From: Oliverpabstia intestinalis | Lineage (GTDB): Bacteria > Bacillota > Clostridia > Lachnospirales > Lachnospiraceae | Assembly: GCF_009696065.1 (NCBI RefSeq) | Contig: NZ_VUMS01000021.1 | Location: 1-49,290 of the forward strand | Direction: 5' to 3' | Length of the DNA: 49,290 nt | Shown: piece by piece, positions 36,354 through 46,063 of the stretch | Layout: every line of letters begins with the position of its first letter | Numbering within the stretch: position 1 is the first letter of the stretch | Made by a program: the position numbers and the translations under genes | Notes under the pieces: model-generated | The model's database searches: none | The model's input: the letters and a program-made list of their open reading frames with translations, nothing else | Told to the model about the DNA's origin: nothing

Positions 36354-37160
36354 TTACCGGGAAAGTGGTTTCCCGTTCAGCGTCTCAAGCACCGCCTTTT
36401 TATCCGGGCTTCGCATCAGCGTTTCTCCGATCAGCACGGCATCCACCCGGTTATCATATAACAGATTGATATCTGCACTCGTCCTGATTCCGCTTTCTGA
36501 TACAAAGACCACTTCCTCCGGTGCCAGATTCCGCAGCCGGATGCTGTTATTCATATCCACCCGGAATGTCCGAAGATCCCGGTTATTGACTCCTACGATC
36601 TTCGCTCCGGCTTCCAATGCCCGCTCTACTTCCCGCTCATCATGTGCTTCCACCAGCGCATCCAGCCCCAGACTTTCTGCCAGCTGCCGGTACTCTCTCA
36701 GCTGTACATCATCGAGGATCGCACAGATCAGAAGTACTGCTGATGCACCAAAGGCTTTCGCCTGATAGATCATATACTCATCTACCGTAAAATCTTTCCG
36801 GAGTACCGGAATATTCACTGCCGCTGTAATCTCTTCCAGATACCGGTCGGATCCCTGAAAATAAAAGGGCTCTGTCAGACAGGAAATCGCCGATGCACCC
36901 GCTGCCTCATATTCTTTTGCGATCTCCACATACGGAAAATCCGGTGCAATCAGTCCTTTTGACGGAGATGCTTTCTTCACCTCACAGATATAGGACATCC
37001 CTTCTTTTTTCAATGCCTGATAAAAAGACGTTGTCGGAAGAATCGCCGGATTCTGTTCCCGGTCCCGGATCCTTTCCTTTAATTCTGCAACAGATACCTT
37101 ACCTTTTTCCTGGTCAATCCGCTCTCTTGTCTTTCCTGCAATTTCTTCTAATATATTCAT
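36354..37160 (-). CDS. trpC: indole-3-glycerol phosphate synthase
   Basis: Ring-closing decarboxylase of tryptophan synthesis, 268 residues. It shows [15 protein letters not shown] with catalytic lysine, [32 protein letters not shown], the [28 protein letters not shown] core shortened here to [11 protein letters not shown], and [12 protein letters not shown]. Its ATG overlaps the trpD stop in an ATGA. The N-terminal region is of normal length and there is no fused TrpF domain. Confidence 0.97.
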   Translation of the reverse strand: MNILEEIAGKTRERIDQEKGKVSVAELKERIRDREQNPAILPTTSFYQALKKEGMSYICEVKKASPSKGLIAPDFPYVEIAKEYEAAGASAISCLTEPFYFQGSDRYLEEITAAVNIPVLRKDFTVDEYMIYQAKAFGASAVLLICAILDDVQLREYRQLAESLGLDALVEAHDEREVERALEAGAKIVGVNNRDLRTFRVDMNNSIRLRNLAPEEVVFVSESGIRTSADINLLYDNRVDAVLIGETLMRSPDKKAVLETLNGKPLSR

Positions 37161-38170
37161 GCTTCATTACTCTCCCGAATGAATGCTTCCAGTTTCTTCA
37201 GTGCTGCACCGCTGTCGATCAGTTGCTCTGCCAGACGTACACCTTCTTCCAGTGTCCCTGCTTTTCCTGCCACATACAGCGCGGCTCCGGCGTTCATGCA
37301 CACGGCCTGTCGTTTCGCCCCCTGTTCACTGCCATCGAGGATTGCTCGGGTGATGGTCGCATTTTCCTGCGGAGTGTCACCTTTTAACTCGTCTTTCTCG
37401 CATTTTTTGTAACCAAACTGTTCCGGAACTATCTCATAAGGAGCTAATTTACCATCACAGATCTCACACACAGCAGTCGGTGCACTCATCGAGATCTCAT
37501 CCAGGCTGTCCGTACCATACACAACCATACCATTTTTCACGCCCAGTTTCACCAGAACCTGTGCCATCGGCTCTACCAGCTCTTCACTGTAGACACCCAT
37601 GATCTGCATGTTTGCATTTGCCGGGTTCGTCAGCGGGCCGAGAATGTTAAACACTGTGCGGATACCCAGTTCTTTTCTGACCGGTGCCACATATTTCATC
37701 GCGGTGTGATAAGTCTGTGCAAACAGGAAACAGATCCCGATCTTTTCCAGTATTTTTTCACTCTGTTCCGGTGTCAGCGTGATCTTTACACCCAGGGCTT
37801 CCAGTACATCCGCTGCTCCTGATTTGGAAGATGCCGCACGGTTTCCATGTTTTGCTACCGGAACACCACCTGCTGCGATGACCAGAGAAGCGGTTGTGGA
37901 AATATTAAAAGAATTGGAACCGTCCCCACCGGTACCGACAATCTCCAGGACATCCATATCATGTTTTAACTGCAGGGCATGGGAACGCATACCTTCGGCA
38001 GATCCTGTGATCTCATCAATGGTTTCACCCTTCATAGCTAAGGCTGTCAGATATGCCGCCGTCTGTACCTGAGAAGTTTCTCCATCCATGATCTCATTCA
38101 TAACAGCTTTTGATTCTTCATATGTCAGATCTTCTTTTTTTGCCACTTTGATAATTGCTTCTTTGATCAT
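37157..38170 (-). CDS. trpD: anthranilate phosphoribosyltransferase
   Basis: Transfers phosphoribosyl from PRPP to anthranilate. The 337-residue protein has [18 protein letters not shown], the PRPP and metal loop, near residues 79-95, [20 protein letters not shown], and [13 protein letters not shown]. It is a stand-alone transferase, not fused to the TrpG amidotransferase. It overlaps trpG and trpC by four bases each, which makes the middle of the operon one tightly coupled unit. Confidence 0.97.
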   Translation of the reverse strand: MIKEAIIKVAKKEDLTYEESKAVMNEIMDGETSQVQTAAYLTALAMKGETIDEITGSAEGMRSHALQLKHDMDVLEIVGTGGDGSNSFNISTTASLVIAAGGVPVAKHGNRAASSKSGAADVLEALGVKITLTPEQSEKILEKIGICFLFAQTYHTAMKYVAPVRKELGIRTVFNILGPLTNPANANMQIMGVYSEELVEPMAQVLVKLGVKNGMVVYGTDSLDEISMSAPTAVCEICDGKLAPYEIVPEQFGYKKCEKDELKGDTPQENATITRAILDGSEQGAKRQAVCMNAGAALYVAGKAGTLEEGVRLAEQLIDSGAALKKLEAFIRESNEA

Positions 38171-38754
38171 TGTTCTCTTCCCCCTCTGACTACATCCATA
38201 AAGTTCTCTATCATAATCTTGCCATCCGGTGTCATCACCGATTCCGGGTGAAACTGTACACCGTAGATCGGATATTTTGTGTGTTCTACCGCCATCACTT
38301 CTCCGTCTTCCGACTCCGCAGTCACTTTCAGTTCTTCCGGCAGTTTTTCCTTTAATGCTGCCAGTGAGTGATACCGCGCTGCCGGAAATGTCTCCGGCAG
38401 CCCCTGAAACAGCTGATTTTCACCGATCTGATGAATCTCTTTCTGTTTTCCGTGCATCAGTTCTTTCGCATAGGACACCGTTCCACCAAATGCTTCGCAG
38501 ATTGCCTGATGTCCCAGACACACACCAAAGACCGGAACCTTTCCTGCAAAATACCGGATCGCCTCAATACAGATTCCTGCATCGGACGGTTTTCCGGGTC
38601 CCGGAGAAAGGATGATGGCTTCCGGTTTCATCGCCTCGATCTCTTCCACCGTATATGCATCGTTTCGTACAACTTTGACGTCCGGCTCCACGGAACCGAT
38701 CAGCTGATATAAGTTATAAGAAAAACTGTCGTAATTATCAATCAGTACTATCAT
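38167..38754 (-). CDS. trpG: anthranilate synthase glutamine amidotransferase component
   Basis: Class I glutamine amidotransferase that supplies ammonia to TrpE. The 195-residue protein begins [17 protein letters not shown], has the nucleophilic Cys in [11 protein letters not shown] near residue 79, and the His-Glu pair in [15 protein letters not shown]. The ATG at 38754 overlaps the trpE stop (ATGA); the extra upstream frame lies within trpE and is not used. It could serve folate synthesis as PabA too, as in some Firmicutes, but no pab gene is nearby. Confidence 0.96.
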   Translation of the reverse strand: MIVLIDNYDSFSYNLYQLIGSVEPDVKVVRNDAYTVEEIEAMKPEAIILSPGPGKPSDAGICIEAIRYFAGKVPVFGVCLGHQAICEAFGGTVSYAKELMHGKQKEIHQIGENQLFQGLPETFPAARYHSLAALKEKLPEELKVTAESEDGEVMAVEHTKYPIYGVQFHPESVMTPDGKIMIENFMDVVRGGREQ

Positions 38755-40229
38755 TCCAATCCCTCCTGTGCCTGTGCAATTGCCTGAACCACGGCCCGTG
38801 CCTTGTTGCAGCATTCTTCAAATTCTTTCTCCGGTACGCTGTCCGCCACGATACCGGCACCGGAACGAATACAGATTTCGCCCTTCTTTTTATAAACCAG
38901 GCGAATCGCGATACAGGTGTCCAGATTTCCTGTAAAATCAAGATAACCGATCGCCCCACCGTAGATGCCACGTTTGCTGTGTTCCAGTTCTTCGATGATC
39001 TGACAGGCCCGGAACTTCGGTGCTCCGGAGAGTGTTCCGGCCGGCAGGATCGCATCAACGGCATCCACCGCATCTTTATCCTCTCGCAGATCTCCGACTA
39101 CCGTAGAACCAAGATGCATGACATGTGAAAAATGTTCCACACACATGTATTTTTCCACTTTCACACTGCCGATCTTACTGATCTTTCCGATATCATTTCT
39201 TCCCAGATCCACCAGCATGTTGTGTTCTGCCCGTTCTTTTTCATCTTTTAAAAGTCCGGCTTCCAGTTCCCTGTCTTCTTCCCTTGTCTTTCCTCTCGGT
39301 CTGGTTCCGGCCAACGGGAAAGTACTCAGATTCCCGGCTTCCAGTTTTACCAGAGTCTCCGGAGATGCTCCCGCAATCTCAATATCGTCGCTGGAAAAAT
39401 AGAACATATACGGAGATGGGTTTGTCGCCCTCAACACCCGGTAGGTATCGAAAAGATTTCCTGTCGCTTTCGCCCGCATCGGATTCGATAATACCACCTG
39501 GAAAATATCACCCTCACGGATGTAATGTTTGGCTTTCTCCACCATCTTACAGTATTCCGCTTCCGGAAACTGTGGCCGGATATCGGACTCCAGCTTCAGT
39601 TTTTCGAATTCCATATGCGGTCCGGTTTTCAGAAGCTGTGCCATCTCTTCCAGTTTTCCTTCTGCCTTCTGATAAGACGCTTCCAGATCATCGGTCATCA
39701 CTCCGGCGATCAGCAACACTTTCTGACGGTAATGATCAAAGGCAATCACCTGATCGAACAACATCAGATCCATATCCCTGAAATCCTGCTGCTCTTTATC
39801 TTCGAGTTTTAATTTCTGTTCGCTGTATTTGATATAGTCATAGGAAAAGTACCCTACCAGCCCGCCGGTAAATGGTGGGAGTTCTTCCATCACCGGTGTT
39901 TTATACTGTTCAATAATCTCCCGCAGAGTATCGCCCGGATGTTCCACTTTCTTTGTCACAACCATATCCTCCCCGGTTTTGCGGATATTCAGGACTCCAT
40001 CCGTACAGGTGATCTCCATCGCCGGCTCATAACCGAGAAAAGAAAATCTTCCCCACACCTCCGTCTGACTGGCACTCTCGAGCAGATAACAATGCTTACT
40101 TGCTTTCCGCAAAACCCGCATCACTTCTACGGGTGTATATCGATCCGCATATAACTCCTTACATACGGGAATTCTGCGATACTCTCCACTGGCTGCGATT
40201 TCTTTTACCTTTTCTAATGTTGGATACAT
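38751..40229 (-). CDS. trpE: anthranilate synthase component I
   Basis: Makes anthranilate from chorismate; the committed, feedback-inhibited step. The 492-residue protein carries the tryptophan-binding LLES motif in CYLLESASQTEVWGRF near residue 50, and the chorismate-enzyme core with QVVLSNPMRAKA, SPETLVKLEAGNLSTFPLAGTRPRG in its usual place, HNMLVDLGRNDIGKI and GAPKFRACQIIEELE. GCCCGAATG with an upstream AGGAGGTG supports the start. It is the first gene of trpEGDCFBA, about 145 bases after the T-box terminator. Confidence 0.97.
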   Translation of the reverse strand: MYPTLEKVKEIAASGEYRRIPVCKELYADRYTPVEVMRVLRKASKHCYLLESASQTEVWGRFSFLGYEPAMEITCTDGVLNIRKTGEDMVVTKKVEHPGDTLREIIEQYKTPVMEELPPFTGGLVGYFSYDYIKYSEQKLKLEDKEQQDFRDMDLMLFDQVIAFDHYRQKVLLIAGVMTDDLEASYQKAEGKLEEMAQLLKTGPHMEFEKLKLESDIRPQFPEAEYCKMVEKAKHYIREGDIFQVVLSNPMRAKATGNLFDTYRVLRATNPSPYMFYFSSDDIEIAGASPETLVKLEAGNLSTFPLAGTRPRGKTREEDRELEAGLLKDEKERAEHNMLVDLGRNDIGKISKIGSVKVEKYMCVEHFSHVMHLGSTVVGDLREDKDAVDAVDAILPAGTLSGAPKFRACQIIEELEHSKRGIYGGAIGYLDFTGNLDTCIAIRLVYKKKGEICIRSGAGIVADSVPEKEFEECCNKARAVVQAIAQAQEGLE

Positions 40230-40287
40230 TCGGGCACCTCCTGTAAATCTTTTCTGTTACTGTCTTTCCCTTTGTTTTTCTGTCCTG

Positions 40288-40336
40288 CCGCGAAAGTCTC
40301 AGGCAAGCATGAACCTTGACTTGTTGCCCGCGAATC
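40288..40336 (-). repeat. dispersed intergenic repeat, family A copy 3
   Basis: On the minus strand, a block containing TTCGCGGGCAACAAGTCAAG and TGAGACTTTCGCG, related to the blocks at 31362 and 45999. It lies between the T-box terminator and trpE. Confidence 0.45.
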
Positions 40337-40372
40337 AAAATTGATTCACCGGATCAATTATTGATACACAAC

Positions 40373-40682
40373 GCGAAAAAACGCCCGCCCTCGACAGAAA
40401 CTTGTTCTTCTGTCAAGGACGAGCGTATGATAAACTACCCGCGGTACCACCTTGTTTCACAGTTTGCACTGTGCGCTTTGCGGAATACCTGCATATTCCC
40501 GGCAACTGACGTATGCCCCACGTCGCAGAATACTGAGCCGATTCGAAATAATGACTGTTCACTGCGCCCTCAGCGGTCCATTTGGCAGCCTGCATCTCCA
40601 CCCGGCTCTCACCCTCCCGGACTCTCTGTGCGCGCATAACTGCTTTGATCTCCGCTTCAACGGTTTACTACACTAAACTTTT
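40373..40682 (-). ncRNA. T-box leader, tryptophan specific
   Basis: The minus strand has the T-box sequence AAGGTGGTACCGCGG (40439-40453 region), whose bulge pairs with the uncharged tRNA acceptor end, followed by a terminator stem of about 19 bp (TCGTCCTTGACAGAA and its partner) with TTTTTT at 40375-40380. The upstream stem I has an AAATGGACC loop; its TGG at 40578-40580 is the Trp specifier codon. The promoter lies at 40687-40715. Low charged tRNA-Trp should favour read-through into trpEGDCFBA. Confidence 0.93.
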
Positions 40683-40686
40683 CTAT

Positions 40687-40715
40687 AAATTACCACATAC
40701 ATATATATTTGTCAA
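40687..40715 (-). promoter_or_regulatory. trp operon promoter
   Basis: Minus strand perfect -35 TTGACA (40710-40715), 17 bp spacer, extended -10 TGGTAATTT (hexamer 40687-40692). Transcription would start just before the T-box. Confidence 0.7.
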
Positions 40716-40777
40716 ACACTTTTTCAAATTTTATTGTTTACTTTTTTCTTAATTCCATATCATCCAGCTGTCTACTT

Positions 40778-40786
40778 TGATATAAT
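40778..40786 (+). promoter_or_regulatory. extended -10 promoter of the AIM24-like gene
   Basis: TGATATAAT with a perfect TATAAT at 40781-40786 and the TGn extension; the -35 is poor. It would give a leader of about 145 bases that contains repeat B. Confidence 0.5.
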
Positions 40787-40859
40787 ACCAGTAGAAACAT
40801 CATCATAACCATGATTTTCACTGTTCCAGGCAGAATGTAAAAAACTCCGGAACTCATTC

Positions 40860-40908
40860 AAGCGGATATTCGCAATCCGCTTCGCTACTTGCTCATAACT
40901 GAACAGCT
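40860..40908 (+). repeat. repeat B copy 1, leader of AIM24-like gene
   Basis: A 49-base block beginning GCGGATATTCGCAATCCGC, a stem GCGGAT/ATCCGC with a seven-base loop, followed by TTCGCT and CTTGCTCATAAC. A copy identical at 45 of 49 bases is at 48241-48289, also in the leader of a plus-strand gene. Confidence 0.6.
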
Positions 40909-40937
40909 GCAAATTTTCTATACAGGAGGTACATACT

Positions 40938-41618
40938 ATGCGTTATGAAATTCAGGGCGACACCTTGCCCGTTGTCATCTGTTATCTGGACGGCGGCGAA
41001 AGAATGATCACAGAAAAAGGAGCTATGAGCTGGATGTCACCGAACATGCACATGGCAACTTCTACCAACGGCGGCATCGGAAAGGCTTTCGGACGAATGT
41101 TTTCCGGTGAATCCATGTTTCAGAATATCTATACTGCCCAGGGCGGTCCCGGCATGATTGCTTTTGCCTCCTGCTTCCCGGGAAGTATTCTTCCTTACCA
41201 GATTTTCCCCGGGCGGGAACTGATTGTACAAAAGTCCGGTTTTCTCGCTTCCGAAGCCGGGGTAAACCTTTCTGTTTTCTTCCAGAAACGCTTCGGTTCC
41301 GGACTCTTCGGCGGTGAGGGATTTATCATGCAGCGCCTTGCCGGAGAAGGGATGGTATTCCTGGAATTTGACGGCCACGTTGTCGAATACGACCTGCAGC
41401 CCGGTCAGCAGATCATCGTGGATACCGGTTATCTGGCTGCTATGGAAGCCACCTGTTCCATGGATATCCAGACCGTTCCCGGTGTGAAAAATATGCTTTT
41501 TGGCGGGGAAGGCATCTTCAACACCGTCATCACCGGTCCGGGACATATATGGCTCCAGACCATGCCGATCTCGAATGTAGCAGGAGCGATTGCACCGTTT
41601 ATTCCGTCAAAGTCTTAA
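40938..41618 (+). CDS. AIM24/TIGR00266 family protein
   Basis: A 226-residue protein of the AIM24 (TIGR00266) family, rich in glycine and beta strand with no membrane segment. Typical sequence is MRYEIQGDTLPVVICYLDGGE at the start (key GDTLPVV), GGIGKAFGRMFSGES, GMIAFASCFPGSILPYQI, FLASEAGVNLSVFF and GGEGIFNTVITGPG near the end. Members occur widely in bacteria and as a yeast mitochondrial protein; the biochemical role is not established. AGGAGG lies seven bases before the ATG. It is divergent from the trp operon and ends before a terminator at 41733-41783. Confidence 0.9.
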   Translation: MRYEIQGDTLPVVICYLDGGERMITEKGAMSWMSPNMHMATSTNGGIGKAFGRMFSGESMFQNIYTAQGGPGMIAFASCFPGSILPYQIFPGRELIVQKSGFLASEAGVNLSVFFQKRFGSGLFGGEGFIMQRLAGEGMVFLEFDGHVVEYDLQPGQQIIVDTGYLAAMEATCSMDIQTVPGVKNMLFGGEGIFNTVITGPGHIWLQTMPISNVAGAIAPFIPSKS

Positions 41619-41732
41619 TTCGCAGAATCCATTCGCCAGACAGCACTGAAAACCTGCACATCCCTGCCTGTTATCACAGTAATTTTCTTGTGTAAATACA
41701 GACTTTAACTCGTTTTTGCTCAAATAAATCAA

Positions 41733-41784
41733 CAGCCGGTATATGTTTCCATAAGACTCTGAAACATACACCGGCTGATTTTTC
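41733..41784 (+). terminator. terminator after the AIM24-like gene
   Basis: A 17-bp stem with one mismatch (41733-41749 with 41761-41777) followed by ATTTTT on the plus strand. It is merged with the inverted repeat block at 41779-41804. Confidence 0.75.
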
Positions 41785-41804
41785 AGACACGCTCTAGTAT
41801 ATCG
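41779..41804 (-). repeat. inverted copy of the GAGCGTGTTTGAAAAA block
   Basis: The reverse complement agrees with 30780-30805 at 24 of 26 bases, including ACTAGAGCGTGT. The two copies face each other across 11 kb. Confidence 0.6.
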
Positions 41805-41850
41805 TTTCATAAATAACTGTATCATCTACGCAAGATACCTTCGCATATGA

Positions 41851-44157
41851 TCAACTATCCAGACGCACCCTTTCCCCGGCTTTCAAAAATACCATTCTGC
41901 TCTCCTGCTCTTTCACGCGTACCCGAACTTTTTGCTCTGTCTTACTCGTCAGCCAACAGCTCACGTGTGCTCCTTCCCATGCAATATCCACCGTAATCGC
42001 ACCCCGGGCGATCAGCCCCTGTACAGAGCCTCGTTTCCACTTTGGCGATACCGCCGGAAGGATCACGAGTTCTCCTCCGTGGCTTTGCAGCAGCATCTCT
42101 GCGATTCCCGCAGTAAATCCAAGATTTCCGTCAATCTGGAACGGTGGATGTGCACAAAACAGGTTCGGGTATACACCACCACCCTGGACAGACATCTCTG
42201 CAAACGGATCTCGAACCTGCAACATCTGCGCCACCTGTTTTGCCGCATGCGCGCCGTCTTCCATCCTTGCCCACATCAGGATCTTCCAAGCCAGACTCCA
42301 GCCGGTTCCCTCGTCACCACGGACAAGCAGACTTTTTCGCACTCCTTCCAGAAGTTCCGGCGTCTCCTTCGTGATTCCCCGTCCCGGATGAAATTCATAC
42401 AGATGCGATAAATGTCTGTGTTCTACTTCCGCCTCTGGGAATTCCTCATTCCACTCCAGAATCCTTCCGTCACCTCCCAGCTGTGTCGGTACGATCGCGG
42501 GCAGTTGTTCACGGATCGTTCCTGAAAGAACACCCTCTTTTTTCAATACTTCGCATCCTTCCAGATAATCACGGAACAGATTTCGAATAATTGCCAGAGT
42601 ATTTTCTGTATACAGTGCCACCGGCACTGCTTCTCCCTGATCTAGGAAACAATTTTCCGGCGATGTCGCCGGAACCACTGCCAGTCCTTTATCCGTCTTT
42701 TGTAACATGTTGCTGCAAAATCTGGCATGTTCCTCCAGCACCGGAAAAATCTCCTGCAAATACTCTCTGTCCAGCGTAAACAGATACTCCTCATAGAGAT
42801 TCCGGCACATCCATGCTCCGCCAAACGGCCAGAATGCCCAGTTTGCCAGTCCAGCAGCCGGTGATGTCTTTCTCCACAGATCCACGTTATGAAAGCACGC
42901 CGCACCCTCACAGTGAAAATACTTCTGCGCTGTCTCCCTCGCATTTTCCAGCAGTTCCCGGTTCATCCGCACCAGCGGCTCTGCCAGTTCATGAAGATTA
43001 CACGGACCGGTCATCCAGTAGTTCATCTCGGTATTGATATTTACCGTATAATCGCTCTTCCAGGCCGGGATTCGGTCGCAGTTCCAGACTCCCTGCAGAT
43101 TTGCCGCCTGTGTCCCCGGTCGGGAACAGGAAATCAGCAGATACCGACCATAATCAAACAACAGCTGCTCCAGTCCCGGATCCTCGCCGTCTTTTTTATA
43201 CTGTTCCAGCCGTTTTGAAAGATCCATTCCGTCTCTGCTGTCATCTCCAAGCGTCAGTTTCACTCTCTGAAAATACTTCTGATACTCTCCGACATGTTCT
43301 TTCCACAACTCTTCTACGGATATCCCGGTCTGCTCCCGATCCTGAAGTAAAAGCTTTGCGGGATCATTTCCTTGCGTATACGGATGTCTGGAAACACCTG
43401 CAAACCCGGAACGAATCAGTATCCGCATAGTAATTTCACGAACGTTGACACAGCGAACTCCCATCTCTGTCGGAACAATCTCCCCGTTTTCCGTCTCAAA
43501 CATGCACCAACCTTCGTACGGCATTCCTTTTTCCTGCGGATTTTCCGAAAAAATAAACTCGCTGCCGTCCCCTTCTTTCGCTCCCACAGGAATCTTACTT
43601 TTTCCCGGCATCTGCCCCTGCATTTTCCATATTTTTCCGTCCCAGCTGTTTCCCGTAAGAAACCCATCGTCTGCCGTGACCACTATGGTAAATGCTTCCT
43701 CTGCCCGGATCTGATACACCAGAACCTGTGACGGTGCACTGCAAAAACAACGATGTTCATAAGATTGCCCGTGATTTCGATATGTCACCCGGGCAGTTGC
43801 TGTCTCGAGATCCAGTTCTCTGTGATAGTCCGCAATTTCCCGTTCTCCCTCAAACCGGATCCGTACCGTGCCGAAAGGCTCATACATCTCTACATCTTCC
43901 GCCATCTCCTGTGCCTGATTCAACACCTGTGTAGCCTGAAGGTAACTCCCTTCTTTTGCATACACTTCTGCTTTTTTAATATCCTCATATCCCATACCGG
44001 TGCGCGGATCCCCCGGATAGCCCGACCAGAGGGTATCTTCATTCAGGCAAAGTGTCTCTGCCTCCCCGTCCCCGAACATCAGCGCTCCTATCCGCCCGTT
44101 TCCCAGCGGAAATGCCTCCTGCCAGACAGTTGCCGGTGCCTCAAATATCATTTTCAT
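41851..44157 (-). CDS. GH95 family alpha-L-fucosidase
   Basis: Inverting glycosidase that removes alpha-1,2-linked fucose from host glycans such as milk oligosaccharides and mucin. About 768 residues, with the GH95 N-terminal [17 protein letters not shown] and [13 protein letters not shown] strand domain, and an alpha/alpha barrel containing the catalytic asparagines in [22 protein letters not shown] and the C-terminal [16 protein letters not shown]. There is no signal peptide, so it acts on imported oligosaccharides. I prefer ATG 44157 (GGGGA upstream) to 44214, which would add 19 basic residues. It follows the GH29 gene after 180 bases. Confidence 0.93.
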   Translation of the reverse strand: MKMIFEAPATVWQEAFPLGNGRIGALMFGDGEAETLCLNEDTLWSGYPGDPRTGMGYEDIKKAEVYAKEGSYLQATQVLNQAQEMAEDVEMYEPFGTVRIRFEGEREIADYHRELDLETATARVTYRNHGQSYEHRCFCSAPSQVLVYQIRAEEAFTIVVTADDGFLTGNSWDGKIWKMQGQMPGKSKIPVGAKEGDGSEFIFSENPQEKGMPYEGWCMFETENGEIVPTEMGVRCVNVREITMRILIRSGFAGVSRHPYTQGNDPAKLLLQDREQTGISVEELWKEHVGEYQKYFQRVKLTLGDDSRDGMDLSKRLEQYKKDGEDPGLEQLLFDYGRYLLISCSRPGTQAANLQGVWNCDRIPAWKSDYTVNINTEMNYWMTGPCNLHELAEPLVRMNRELLENARETAQKYFHCEGAACFHNVDLWRKTSPAAGLANWAFWPFGGAWMCRNLYEEYLFTLDREYLQEIFPVLEEHARFCSNMLQKTDKGLAVVPATSPENCFLDQGEAVPVALYTENTLAIIRNLFRDYLEGCEVLKKEGVLSGTIREQLPAIVPTQLGGDGRILEWNEEFPEAEVEHRHLSHLYEFHPGRGITKETPELLEGVRKSLLVRGDEGTGWSLAWKILMWARMEDGAHAAKQVAQMLQVRDPFAEMSVQGGGVYPNLFCAHPPFQIDGNLGFTAGIAEMLLQSHGGELVILPAVSPKWKRGSVQGLIARGAITVDIAWEGAHVSCWLTSKTEQKVRVRVKEQESRMVFLKAGERVRLDS

Positions 44158-44337
44158 ACTCCATTCCCCGTTTTTCAACTTCTTATTTTTCCTGTTACCT
44201 GCTACTTTCTTCATATCCCGTTTTTATCTGATTTCACATTGTCTCAGCGGATACTTTTCATTATCGTTCGTAATTGTTCAATCTCTTCACAGTTGCAAGC
44301 CAATACGCCTCGTGAAATACTGCCTACTGAATAATTA

Positions 44338-45720
44338 TTACTGTTCTATCTTCCATACAATCGCAATCGGCGTCTCTCCCTCACGATACTCTTGGGAAAT
44401 CACCACCTGTATTCCTTCCTCCGTCATCTTCCATTCAGCCTCTTTCTTCGTATCTACCATGGAAATCCCGCGGATTTTCCCCTGATAGGGAATCAAAAGT
44501 TTCTCTTCTACTGCTTCCCTTTCCTCCGGATACAGCCGGATCGCATAGACGGTATCGCCTTTTTGCGTAAATGCCAGATTTCCGCTCTGATACGGTGCAC
44601 AGATTCTCGTTCCATAGATGGCTTCCCCATATGTCTGCATCCACACGCCCAGTCCCCGCAGGCTCTCCCAAGCTTCCACCGGGATCCTTCCGTCTGGCTG
44701 AGGGCTTATATTTAATGCCAAATTTCCGCCCTTCGCCACAATATTGACCAGAAGATTTACCAGTTCTCTCGGTGATTTATAATGATCTCCGTACGCATAA
44801 TTAAAATCAGCTCCCAGCGTCAGGCAACTCTCCCAGGGCACACGCAGCGGTTTTTCCGGCACACACATCTCCGGTGTGACATAATTCTCATAAGCACCGC
44901 CCACCGTCCGGTCTACTGCCAGCACCCAGGGCTGCGTTTTTCGCACTTCCTCCACGATCTCTCCCAGCCGGATATCCTGTCCGTTTGTTGCTGCCACCCA
45001 TCCGGCATCAAACCAGAGGATATCCAGCCTTCCATACTGCTTTCCAAGTTCCAGGATCTGATCGCGGGTAAATGCACGGAACCGCTCCCAGGCTTCCGGA
45101 TTTTCTTTTGGATCATAGGTGGGATTCCTTGTCGTTTTTCCGGTAAATACTTTCTCTTTTTCCCAATAATCCGGACAGTGCCAGTCCGCCTTTGAATAAT
45201 ACACCCCGATCCCAAGTCCCTCTTTTCGAAACGCGTCAAACATGGCACGGACGATATCCGCATACTTATGTGTATGAAACGGACAGTCCTCTGCCGTCGT
45301 CTTGTATTCTGTATATGCTGTGTCCCACAGACAGAAACCGTCGTGATGTTTTGTGGTCAGAATCAGATACCGGAACCCACATTTCTTTGCCATCTTCGCC
45401 CATTCCTCCGGCTGAAAAGCCACCGGATCAAACGCACGGTTTAATGCTCGGTATTGCCTCTTAAAAACCTCCCCGTCATCCGTCCAGTCCACCGTCTTTC
45501 TGGACCACTCCGCATCCTCATCGCTAAGTGCCCAGCTCGCCACCATGCCAAGCTGATTGTACACTCCCCAGTGCACCATCAACGCCAGTTTCTGATCCTG
45601 AAACCACTCCAGCTGCTCCCTCAAAATAGGCTCCTGTGGCCAGACATAAGATTCCTCCTGACTGTATGTATGAACCCCCTGATTCACAATTTCCTGTTTC
45701 TGCTCTGTCTCTTTTCCCAT
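44338..45720 (-). CDS. GH29 family alpha-L-fucosidase
   Basis: Retaining fucosidase acting mainly on alpha-1,3/1,4 (and some alpha-1,6) fucose. The 460-residue protein has WFQDQKLALMVHWGVYNQLG near residue 40, the histidine pair ILTTKHHDGFCLW near 120, and the nucleophile Asp in LDILWFDAGW near 240. No signal peptide is present. With the adjacent GH95 enzyme it would cover most fucosyl linkages of imported glycans. GGAGAAGAG precedes the ATG. No fucose permease or fucose pathway gene is in the window. Confidence 0.93.
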   Translation of the reverse strand: MGKETEQKQEIVNQGVHTYSQEESYVWPQEPILREQLEWFQDQKLALMVHWGVYNQLGMVASWALSDEDAEWSRKTVDWTDDGEVFKRQYRALNRAFDPVAFQPEEWAKMAKKCGFRYLILTTKHHDGFCLWDTAYTEYKTTAEDCPFHTHKYADIVRAMFDAFRKEGLGIGVYYSKADWHCPDYWEKEKVFTGKTTRNPTYDPKENPEAWERFRAFTRDQILELGKQYGRLDILWFDAGWVAATNGQDIRLGEIVEEVRKTQPWVLAVDRTVGGAYENYVTPEMCVPEKPLRVPWESCLTLGADFNYAYGDHYKSPRELVNLLVNIVAKGGNLALNISPQPDGRIPVEAWESLRGLGVWMQTYGEAIYGTRICAPYQSGNLAFTQKGDTVYAIRLYPEEREAVEEKLLIPYQGKIRGISMVDTKKEAEWKMTEEGIQVVISQEYREGETPIAIVWKIEQ

Positions 45721-45847
45721 TTCTCTTCTCCGTTCGCATACTTATTTTCTAATATTGTTTAGTCCTGACTGCCCCATAGCTTTTCAGTCACTTCCTGACA
45801 TCATACCCCATATACTTTGTCATTCTATTCTATAGTGTACAAGAAAG

Positions 45848-45887
45848 AGGTAGCAGATTCAATCTTTTCCGACTGAATCTGCCACCT
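45848..45887. terminator. hairpin after the sigma/anti-sigma operon
   Basis: A 14-bp stem with one mismatch (AGGTAGCAGATTCA and TGAATCTGCCACCT) between the anti-sigma gene and the GH29 gene. The T-run is better on plus (TTTTT) than on minus (CTCTTTCTT), yet the only gene ending near it is on minus. It lies in an otherwise empty 341-base gap. Confidence 0.55.
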
Positions 45888-45998
45888 TTTTGCTGTCCAT
45901 TTCGTGCTGATAACACGCTTCGCAGAATATTACCATTGACCAGTAATCCCTGTTTTCATATTCATCAAATAACATACATATGCTTCGCGAATTCTACA

Positions 45999-46063
45999 CG
46001 TTATCGCAGCAGTCACCAAGTTCTCATGTAGGCATGAACTTTGGCTCGTTACTTGCGTAAATT
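45999..46063 (-). repeat. dispersed intergenic repeat, family A copy 2
   Basis: Read on minus, it starts at the anti-sigma stop codon with TTTACGCAAGTAACGAGCC and ends in GCTGCGATAACG. It aligns with the plus-strand block at 31362-31422 over its whole length. Confidence 0.5.

Noticed and set aside
40413-40637. A minus-strand frame of 74 codons in the trp leader
   Set aside because: The region is the T-box RNA; the open frame follows from its structure-rich sequence and is not a leader peptide with tryptophan codons in series.
41607-41825. A 72-codon minus-strand frame after the AIM24-like gene
   Set aside because: It crosses a terminator hairpin and the repeat block at 41779-41804, so it is not a credible gene.
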